From NCBI GenBank assembly GCA_029934215.1, contig JAOZMR010000198.1, forward strand, positions 1 through 5,500: 5,500 bases of DNA, written 5' to 3'. Shown here in pieces: positions 1 to 4,616 of the stretch. Numbering within the stretch: position 1 is the stretch's first letter; the number at the start of each line of letters is the position of its first letter. The notes below the pieces were generated by a model, which was not told the DNA's origin, made no database searches, and saw nothing but the letters and a program-made list of their open reading frames with translations. Source of the stretch: Pontiellaceae bacterium. Its GTDB lineage: Bacteria > Verrucomicrobiota > Kiritimatiellia > Kiritimatiellales > Tichowtungiaceae. The translations under genes were made by a program, and so were the position numbers.

Positions 1-1
1 A

Positions 2-107
2 GGTGGTGGCACGCGCCGCACTCGCGCCGCAAAAAATCAAGGTTAAGCGCTGGCGAATAAAAAAGCCTTTAAAATGCACATTCGTGAAGAGCAAAAAAAA
101 CAAATAA
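2..107 (+). other. Possible 3' end of an upstream gene, frame undecided
   Basis: The first 30 bases are GC-rich, in contrast to the AT-rich DNA that follows, which suggests the tail of a coding region entering from the left edge. All three + frames stay open from the edge and stop at 44-46, 58-60 and 105-107. Each would give a basic C-terminus rich in Arg and Lys (for example a Gly-Gly-Gly-Thr-Arg-Arg start in the frame that stops at 46). No domain can be recognised in so few residues, so I do not name a product or commit to a frame. No GC-rich hairpin with a T-run marking a terminator is visible after any of the stops. Confidence 0.3.
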
Positions 108-204
108 ACAACCGGATTTTATTATTTTCAAAACCTCTCATGAATCCGCAACCGAAAAAAGACCGTCTAAAGTGACTTGCGCCCCCTGAAACCTGAAACT
201 TTTT

Positions 205-244
205 AAAAAAAAGGGGTTGACTCAAACTGGTACTCTGGTAGCTT
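205..244 (+). promoter_or_regulatory. Candidate sigma70-type promoter with A-tract upstream
   Basis: TTGACT at 217-222 matches the -35 consensus at five of six positions and follows an eight-A tract (205-212), which could act as an UP-like element. A -10 at the usual distance is poor: TAGCTT (239-244) with a 16-bp spacer matches TATAAT at three of six. The start would lie near 250, leaving a leader of about 180 nt. An alternative -10-like hexamer, AATAAT at 351-356, matches five of six but has no good -35 partner. Confidence 0.35.
227..240 (+). repeat. Direct repeat CTGGTA x2, 8 bp apart, inside the candidate promoter
   Basis: CTGGTA occurs at 227-232 and again at 235-240, within the spacer and reaching the candidate -10. 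A bound regulator here would block polymerase, so it could be an operator half-site pair. Six-base repeats this close can occur by chance and the 8-bp period does not match a helical turn. Confidence 0.25.
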
Positions 245-268
245 TTTCGGCGAGGAAGCGTTCCGCTT
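241..268 (+). other. Two mutually exclusive small stem-loops in the leader
   Basis: Positions 241-248 can pair with 252-259 (eight pairs, two of them G-U, loop GGC). Positions 256-260 (AAGCG) can pair perfectly with 264-268 (CGCTT) across a TTC loop. Both use bases 256-259, so only one can form at a time. Neither is followed by a U-run, so this is not a classical attenuator. Read as RNA this needs transcription to start upstream of 241, consistent only with a start at or before the edge of the candidate promoter, so the first stem may not be fully transcribed. Confidence 0.2.
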
Positions 269-302
269 GAGAGACTTGGCAAAAAGATAGGACTGACACC
301 TT

Positions 303-314
303 TTCCTGTAGGAA
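303..314. promoter_or_regulatory. Short palindrome TTCCTGTAGGAA, possible operator
   Basis: TTCCT (303-307) and AGGAA (310-314) form an inverted repeat with only two bases between, too tight for an RNA hairpin loop but suited to a dimeric DNA-binding protein. It lies about 120 bp upstream of the first gene. No link to any known regulator can be drawn from the sequence. Confidence 0.25.
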
Positions 315-354
315 CTGCTTAATTTCGATCCATAGAGAGTGGAGTTTTTGAATA

Positions 355-441
355 ATGAACCTTAATTATCAGCCTGCAGATAGTTGCAGATTTCGCATGT
401 GCTCCCATTCTCAAACAGGAGAGAGTTCTGATGAATCATGA
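355..441 (+). CDS. Possible 28-codon leader peptide overlapping the first gene
   Basis: An ATG at 355, preceded by a GGAG ribosome-site candidate at 341-344 with a 10-nt spacer, opens a 28-codon frame that ends with TGA at 439-441. The frame runs through the ribosome site of the downstream gene and overlaps its first 11 bases, a geometry that allows translational coupling or interference. The peptide contains two cysteines and several serines, no run of a single amino acid as in amino-acid attenuators, and no recognisable domain. It could equally be a chance frame. Confidence 0.25.
   Translation: MNLNYQPADSCRFRMCSHSQTGESSDES
375..391 (+). repeat. Direct repeat TGCAGAT x2 at a 10-bp period
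   Basis: TGCAGAT is present at 375-381 and 385-391, exactly one helical turn apart, about 40 bp upstream of the first gene's start. A protein with a winged or excisionase-type HTH, as encoded just downstream, could bind such in-phase sites on one face of the DNA, making this an autoregulatory operator candidate. The link is inference only. Confidence 0.3.
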
Positions 442-1084
442 AATTATGACGACTGAAGAGGTGGCTGAATACCTTCGGGTGTCGGAGCGGACGGTCTATG
501 ACTGGGCGCATAATGGGCGGATTCCCTGCGGAAAGCTTGGAACGACCTGGCGTTTTAAGCGGAGCGATATCGAAGGGTGGGTAAACCAACAACTCGGAGC
601 TCCGGCTACGTCTGGTTTTCAGGGAGAGGGGCTGCTTTCTAAAATTCTTTCTTCAGATCGCGTGGTTTTTCTGGAGGATTGCGAAAAAGAGAATGCACTC
701 AAAACCCTTTGCGCCGCTTTGGCGACATCGTCTTTGATCCAAAGTGAAGAGGAGTTGTCGGGAGCAATTTTTAAACGCGAAGAACTGATGAGCACAGGAA
801 TTGGTTTTGGCATCGGTGTTCCGCATGTCCGGTTGCCGTCTGTCGCAGATGTGGTGATGGCGCTGGGCATTGCCCGCGAACCGATCGCTGATTATCAATC
901 GCTTGACGAGGAGCCGATTCAGATCATTTGTATGGTCGCGGCGGGTAGCACGCAACATCCGGAATATATTCGCACGCTGTCTGTGCTGAGTTCCCGATTG
1001 AAGGGTGAGATGGTTCGCAAGGCGTTGATTGCCGCTCCGGATGCAATGTCTGCACTGACTTTATTTACCGATGAAATGGCGTAA
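431..1084 (+). CDS. HTH (excisionase/MerR-like) - PTS EIIA (PtsN-like) fusion protein
   Basis: The 217-residue cytoplasmic protein joins two modules. Residues 6-53 are an excisionase-type helix-turn-helix: the EEVAEYLRVSERTVYDW helices, then GRIPCGKLGTTWRFKRSDIEGW, typical of HTH_17 DNA-binding domains. After a short linker (about 56-66), residues 67-217 resemble PTS EIIA type 2 (mannitol/fructose/Ntr). STGIGFGIGVPHVRLP at 121-136 holds the phosphorylatable histidine, His132, equivalent to His73 of E. coli PtsN. The second conserved histidine of PtsN (His120) appears replaced by Tyr179. A phosphorylation-controlled transcription regulator is the obvious reading, possibly acting on its own operon. 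The start is supported by AGGAGAG at 417-423 with a 7-nt spacer and by the complete HTH directly after it. It is first in the operon, 14 nt before the antiporter. HTH-EIIA fusions are known from sequenced genomes; their targets are mostly unstudied. Domain calls are firm; role is inferred. Confidence 0.9.
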   Translation: MNHEIMTTEEVAEYLRVSERTVYDWAHNGRIPCGKLGTTWRFKRSDIEGWVNQQLGAPATSGFQGEGLLSKILSSDRVVFLEDCEKENALKTLCAALATSSLIQSEEELSGAIFKREELMSTGIGFGIGVPHVRLPSVADVVMALGIAREPIADYQSLDEEPIQIICMVAAGSTQHPEYIRTLSVLSSRLKGEMVRKALIAAPDAMSALTLFTDEMA

Positions 1085-1098
1085 GCTAGAGGTTAATT

Positions 1099-2781
1099 AT
1101 GCACGAAGTTCGTTTGGGTGTTTTAGCGGTTCTCGGAATTTGTGTGGCCGGCGGCGTGGTCGGCGCGTGGCTGATGCAGAAGTTGAAGGTGCCGCAGGTC
1201 GTCGGCTATATTGTTGTCGGTGTGTTAATCGGCGACACGGGCTTTGGACTGCTCCATCCCGCCGACATTGCGGCACTCGGATCATTCAACAACTTTGCAC
1301 TGGGGCTGATTGGCTTTCTGGTCGGTGGCGAGCTGAGTGGCAGTATCTTTAAGAAGTACGGAAAGCAATTTACCGCCATCCTTCTCGGCGAGGGGCTGGC
1401 TGCCTTTGCTTTGGTGGGAGTGACCTCTACAATTATTGTCAATTTTGTTGTTCACGACTGGGTCACATCCATTGCAGCCGGAGTGGTTTTTGGAGCGATT
1501 GCTTCGGCAACGGATCCGGCGTCGACGATTGATGTTTTGTGGGAATACCGCTCGGCGGGCGTTCTTTCCACAGCGATTGTGGCGATTGTGGCGCTCGACG
1601 ATGCGCTGGCGATGACGCTGTATGGTATGGGAACCAGCATTGCCAATATTTTGACGCACAGCGGCGGCGACTCGGTCGGGACGGCGTTGATGCATACGGG
1701 GATTGAACTCGGCGGCGCAATTCTTCTCGGGGTGGTGAGCGGATTTGTTCTCAATGCGATGATGCACTACATGCCGCAGACGGAGAAGCGGCTTGGAATC
1801 TCGATTGGGATTCTTCTGCTGTGTATCGGCTTGTCGATTGCATTCCACATGGATGTGATTCTATCCACAATGGCGGTGGGGATTGTGCTGATCAATCAGG
1901 CTCCGAAACGAAGTAAAAAGCTGTTCGAAACCGTTCGTTCCTTTTCAACGCCGATCTACATTGTCTTTTTTGTGCTCGTCGGAGCGCGGCTTTCGTTGGG
2001 AAGTATGCCGTTGTGGCTGTGGGGACTCGTGGCAGCCTATGTGCTGATGCGTAGTCTCGGCAAGTGGCTCGGCGCCTACTGGGGCGGGCGCATTTCCAAA
2101 GCGGAAAAGCCCGTGCAACAATATATGGGCATGGCCCTTTTTGCGCAGGGCGGCGTGGCCGTCGGCCTTTCCATCGTCGCCAGCCATAACCTTCAACATA
2201 TTCACGTGACGCCGGAAATGACGCTGGGCGACATGATCATTTTCACCGTCACAGCGACGACTCTTTGCGTGCAACTGATCGGCCCCGCGTTTGTGAAGCT
2301 TGCCATTAAGAAATCGGGAGAGATGGGTCGGAATGTGACCGAAGAGGATGTCATGGCGGAGTGGAGTGTGCGCGACGTGGTGAATGCCGAGATTACTCCG
2401 CTACAGGATGGAACCCCTCTGAATGTCGTCGTTCAAGAATTCTCAAAGCAGGACACGTTTGTTTATCCGGTCGTTTCCAAGGATGGGAAAATCATCGGAG
2501 TCTTGACCTTCGATTTGCTTAAAGAACTATTGGTCGACCGAGATAGCTGGCAATGGCTGGTGGTCGGAGATGTGATGCAACCCGTGCGGGAGCGTTTCTT
2601 GGCAGAAACCAATCTGGCGGAGGCGATGGCTGAAATGCAGAACCTGCAGATTGAGGCGTTGCCCGTGATTGAGAGCGGGGAAGGGGAAACACTTCTGGGC
2701 GTTCTCGAACTGCGTACCGCTCGTCGCGCGGTGGGGGCAGAACTTCTTCGCCGTCAGACCGCCACTGTGTCGGCTGGATAA
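1099..2781 (+). CDS. Cation/proton antiporter (CPA2-type) with C-terminal CBS pair
   Basis: This 560-residue inner-membrane protein has about 12-13 hydrophobic segments over residues 5-403. It should exchange Na+ or K+ for H+. Family marks are VPQVVGYIVVGVLIG (31-45), an ATDPAST stretch (137-143) in the unwound fourth-helix region, and a VALDDALA stretch (164-171). The paired Asp167-Asp168 is the pattern of electrogenic NhaA/NapA-like exchangers, whereas electroneutral CPA1 members have Asn-Asp. A conserved-type basic patch MRSLGKWLGAYWGG (317-330) follows. The cytoplasmic tail carries two CBS domains (about 422-479 and 488-546) in place of the RCK/TrkA domains often seen in this family, suggesting nucleotide or ionic-state gating. 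The start has AGAGG at 1088-1092, 6 nt upstream. The stop is separated from the next start by one base. Ion specificity cannot be read from the sequence. Confidence 0.9.
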   Translation: MHEVRLGVLAVLGICVAGGVVGAWLMQKLKVPQVVGYIVVGVLIGDTGFGLLHPADIAALGSFNNFALGLIGFLVGGELSGSIFKKYGKQFTAILLGEGLAAFALVGVTSTIIVNFVVHDWVTSIAAGVVFGAIASATDPASTIDVLWEYRSAGVLSTAIVAIVALDDALAMTLYGMGTSIANILTHSGGDSVGTALMHTGIELGGAILLGVVSGFVLNAMMHYMPQTEKRLGISIGILLLCIGLSIAFHMDVILSTMAVGIVLINQAPKRSKKLFETVRSFSTPIYIVFFVLVGARLSLGSMPLWLWGLVAAYVLMRSLGKWLGAYWGGRISKAEKPVQQYMGMALFAQGGVAVGLSIVASHNLQHIHVTPEMTLGDMIIFTVTATTLCVQLIGPAFVKLAIKKSGEMGRNVTEEDVMAEWSVRDVVNAEITPLQDGTPLNVVVQEFSKQDTFVYPVVSKDGKIIGVLTFDLLKELLVDRDSWQWLVVGDVMQPVRERFLAETNLAEAMAEMQNLQIEALPVIESGEGETLLGVLELRTARRAVGAELLRRQTATVSAG

Positions 2782-2782
2782 A

Positions 2783-3100
2783 ATGAAAATAAAATCTCCA
2801 TTTATAATAGCACTTCAACTGCTTCTTATTGGCGGGATTTTGCTCGCTTGTGCGATTTTTGCACATGCAGAACGCGAAGTGGATTATCAGCCTTTGATTG
2901 GGGGGGAAGCAAAAGAGCTTTTGACAGAGAATCTGGAAGAGGAATTTTTTCTGGACGATTTTCTCAACGCGGGGCTTCTTCTTTCTGCTTTTTGCGGAGG
3001 ACATCTATCCGACAAGCAGACCTGCTCTCTATACGGTTGTTCCGTAGTCGATCGATTTACGGTTCCGTTTTCAGGTTGGATCGCACCGTTGCGTATTTGA
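2783..3100 (+). CDS. Small exported or membrane-anchored protein, unknown function
   Basis: The frame encodes 105 residues. I do not recognise the family. The N-terminus is a signal sequence: Lys2 and Lys4, a hydrophobic stretch from 6 to about 27, then AHA before Glu30, a good signal peptidase I site. LLAC at 20-23 also fits a loose lipobox, so a lipoprotein is possible, though the residues after Cys23 remain hydrophobic. The predicted mature part has an acidic stretch (residues 49-59), a short hydrophobic patch (60-70) and three cysteines (71, 81, 86). The start overlaps no ribosome site beyond a weak GGA, but it lies one base after the antiporter stop (TAAAATG), the arrangement of translational coupling. 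It may be a periplasmic or membrane accessory to the antiporter. A longer ATG in the same frame at 2669 lies inside the antiporter gene and would destroy the signal sequence. The second half is less convincing, so a decayed or frameshifted gene remains possible. Confidence 0.55.
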   Translation: MKIKSPFIIALQLLLIGGILLACAIFAHAEREVDYQPLIGGEAKELLTENLEEEFFLDDFLNAGLLLSAFCGGHLSDKQTCSLYGCSVVDRFTVPFSGWIAPLRI

Positions 3101-3116
3101 TTCAAGCCGTTGAATC
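3099..3116 (+). other. 7-bp perfect stem-loop overlapping the stop of the small gene
   Basis: GATTCAA (3099-3105) pairs perfectly with TTGAATC (3110-3116) across a GCCG loop. The first two bases are part of the TGA stop of the preceding gene. No U-run follows, so an intrinsic terminator is unlikely. A processing, stability or partial-polarity element that sets different levels for the genes before and after it is the better guess. Confidence 0.4.
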
Positions 3117-3120
3117 CTCG

Positions 3121-3130
3121 AACGCGCGTT
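3121..3130. promoter_or_regulatory. Perfect 10-bp palindrome AACGCGCGTT in the intergenic gap
   Basis: AACGCGCGTT is identical to its reverse complement and lies in the only long gap inside the operon, four bases after the stem-loop. Having no loop, it would act as a DNA site rather than an RNA hairpin. No convincing promoter is visible between it and the next gene at 3202, so its role as an operator is unproven. Confidence 0.25.
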
Positions 3131-3201
3131 GCGCATACTCATTTCTTCTTCAGTCTTGTGTGGGACTAACTCTTCTTTACTTTTGCAACCGAAAGGCTTT
3201 T

Positions 3202-3666
3202 ATGCATTTTTTAAACCAGACAACCGTCAAAGACATTGCACGCCTCATTAACACATCCTGTTTAAAAGCGGATAGTCAGACCTCACTAGAGACTCTGGCC
3301 GAAATGCTCTGCACATCGGATCGTTACAAGGTGTATCGAACCAACCAGAATCAACAATTTTGCGGCGTTATTCAGGCCAGACAAATCGCCATGGAGGTGC
3401 TGAAATTGTCGAAGCACGAAAAAGATGCAGAGGAGATGCTTCCAGCAATCGTCTATGTGCTGAACTTCCGTCACGCCACCGATCTTGCGGAGGATGCTGT
3501 GACGGTTCGGTCGTGCGATACGCTTCAGACTGTGCTCACACTTAGGTATCACAACCGCGTCCGAGAAATTGCAGTGGTTGACAAAAATCGGCATCTATTT
3601 GGAACGCTGGAGGCCAAGCATATTCTCTCTCATTATTTACACGAAAAAGCAGAAATGAGCTTATAG
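3202..3666 (+). CDS. Stand-alone CBS-domain pair protein
   Basis: The 154-residue soluble protein consists almost wholly of two CBS repeats, at about residues 8-67 and 92-146, joined by a helical, charged linker (68-91). The second repeat shows the usual pattern most clearly: AVTVRSCDTLQTVLTL, then VREIAVVDKNRHLFGTLEAKHIL. Tandem CBS repeats form a Bateman module that typically binds AMP, ATP, S-adenosylmethionine or c-di-AMP, or reads ionic strength. No catalytic or DNA-binding domain is attached, so it probably acts through a partner, likely a neighbouring transporter or EIIA protein. The frame stays open upstream to an ATG at 2848, but I choose the ATG at 3202: GAAAGG (3191-3196) lies 5 nt before it, the CBS homology begins there, and the upstream extension is low-complexity and overlaps the previous gene. 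It lies 13 nt before the EIIA-CBS gene. Confidence 0.8.
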   Translation: MHFLNQTTVKDIARLINTSCLKADSQTSLETLAEMLCTSDRYKVYRTNQNQQFCGVIQARQIAMEVLKLSKHEKDAEEMLPAIVYVLNFRHATDLAEDAVTVRSCDTLQTVLTLRYHNRVREIAVVDKNRHLFGTLEAKHILSHYLHEKAEMSL

Positions 3667-3679
3667 GAAAGGTGGGAAA

Positions 3680-4597
3680 ATGAATTTGTTAAACTACACC
3701 CGACGAGTCGAATCATGGCAGCCCAGTTTAACCGCTGGATCTCGCGATGAAGCATTGGATGCAATTTTAAAGCACCTCTGCACCTCTGAATTTTTCGATG
3801 TGAATTTTGAACTGACCCATGATGGGATTCTTCAGGCATTGATCGACCGAGAGGCGCAACGCACAACGGCGGTCGGACAGGAAATTGCCTTTCCTCATGC
3901 TCGGTTAGAGTCTTTGACTCAAGCCCTTTTCGTGGTAGCCACGCTGGACGAACCTGTGATTTTTGATGAATTTCCCGTGCGGATCATCTGCCTGATTCTT
4001 GTTCCGGCGTCCGAACCGTCCACGTCTCTAAAAATGATGGCGCAGATCTCGCGGATGCTGATGGTCTCGGAGATTCACGCGCAGGTTCTCGCCGCAGATT
4101 CGCCGGCTCTTTTGCGATCCATTTTCAAGGAGAACAACCCTCGAATTGATAAGCCTATTGTCGCAAGCGATATCATGCGACCGCCCCGTTTCAGCGTGAA
4201 GGATTCTGATCCGGTTTCGCTCTGTTCGCATCGGATGAGCGTCAACCATCTACAGGCGATGCCCGTGGTGGATTCCGCGCAGCGGATTCTTGGCGAAATT
4301 ACGGTGGAGCGACTCTTCCGGTACGGATTGCCCGACTTCTTCACCAAATTGAAAAGCGTCTCGTTCATCGCTGAATTCGATCCCTTTGAGAAATATTTTG
4401 AGGATGAACGCAACACGCCGGCTGGAGAAATGATGAACCCCAAAACCCGCACCGTGCCCAAGGATTACACCATTATGGAAATCGTATTCGACTTGGCGAT
4501 CCAACCCTATACGAAACTTTATGTTACAGACGATGAAGATCGCTGGATCGGAACCATCGACAAAGGTGTCGTCCTCGACAACGTCATCAATCACTAA
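3680..4597 (+). CDS. PTS EIIA (PtsN-like) - CBS pair fusion protein
   Basis: This 305-residue soluble protein starts with an EIIA type 2 domain (about 8-152) and ends with two CBS domains (about 161-213 and 246-303), separated by a linker rich in Phe and acidic residues. TAVGQEIAFPHARL at 63-76 contains the phosphorylation-site histidine, His73, in the same position as in E. coli PtsN. The second PtsN histidine (His120) aligns with Ser116 in VPASEPSTSLKMM, so it is absent here as in the first gene's EIIA. CBS1 begins ASDIMRPPRFSV and CBS2 GEMMNPKTRTV, both with the expected β-strand ends (MPVVDSAQRILGEI; LYVTDDEDRWIGTI). It could combine PTS phosphorylation state with a nucleotide or ionic signal and act on one of the flanking transporters. 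A strong purine-rich ribosome site (GGAAAGGTGGG, 3666-3676) precedes the ATG. Domain calls are firm; the target is inferred. Confidence 0.9.
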   Translation: MNLLNYTRRVESWQPSLTAGSRDEALDAILKHLCTSEFFDVNFELTHDGILQALIDREAQRTTAVGQEIAFPHARLESLTQALFVVATLDEPVIFDEFPVRIICLILVPASEPSTSLKMMAQISRMLMVSEIHAQVLAADSPALLRSIFKENNPRIDKPIVASDIMRPPRFSVKDSDPVSLCSHRMSVNHLQAMPVVDSAQRILGEITVERLFRYGLPDFFTKLKSVSFIAEFDPFEKYFEDERNTPAGEMMNPKTRTVPKDYTIMEIVFDLAIQPYTKLYVTDDEDRWIGTIDKGVVLDNVINH

Positions 4598-4616
4598 TTT
4601 TTCAGGAGTCCGTACC

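Larger units (their letters stand above)
108..430 (+). other. AT-rich leader region upstream of the operon
   Basis: This stretch of about 320 bases holds no convincing protein gene. Its open frame on the minus strand has low-complexity composition and no ribosome site. It contains homopolymer A tracts, a 7-bp tandem repeat CCTGAAA (185-191 and 192-198), a candidate promoter, two mutually exclusive small hairpins, a short palindrome TTCCTGTAGGAA (303-314), a pair of TGCAGAT repeats and a possible short leader ORF. The length of the leader and the number of small symmetric elements fit regulated transcription of the downstream operon, but each element alone is weak. Confidence 0.5.

Noticed and set aside
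200..216. CCCC...GGGG pairing around the T/A tract as a rho-independent terminator for the upstream gene
   Set aside because: The arms (183-186 and 213-216) are four bases long with a loop of 26 bases, and GGGG is followed by TTGACT rather than a T-run.
43..282. 79-codon minus-strand open frame in the leader region
   Set aside because: Composition rich in Ser, Phe and Arg from reversed A/T tracts, no ribosome site found, no recognisable domain.
431..1084. First gene as a phage excisionase and sign of an integrated element
   Set aside because: The HTH is of the excisionase type, but it is fused to an EIIA domain and no integrase, attachment site or phage gene is nearby.
1282..1848. 188-codon minus-strand open frame inside the antiporter gene
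   Set aside because: It is antisense to a strongly conserved membrane protein and reads as Arg, His and Asn-rich low-complexity sequence, typical of a shadow frame.
2519..3004. 161-codon minus-strand open frame across the antiporter end and the small gene
   Set aside because: Rich in Pro, Arg, Lys and Ser without domain pattern; the + strand has CBS homology and a signal sequence over the same bases.
3099..3116. Intrinsic terminator ending the operon after the small gene
   Set aside because: The stem is perfect but only moderately GC-rich and is not followed by a T-run; downstream genes continue on the same strand with related functions.
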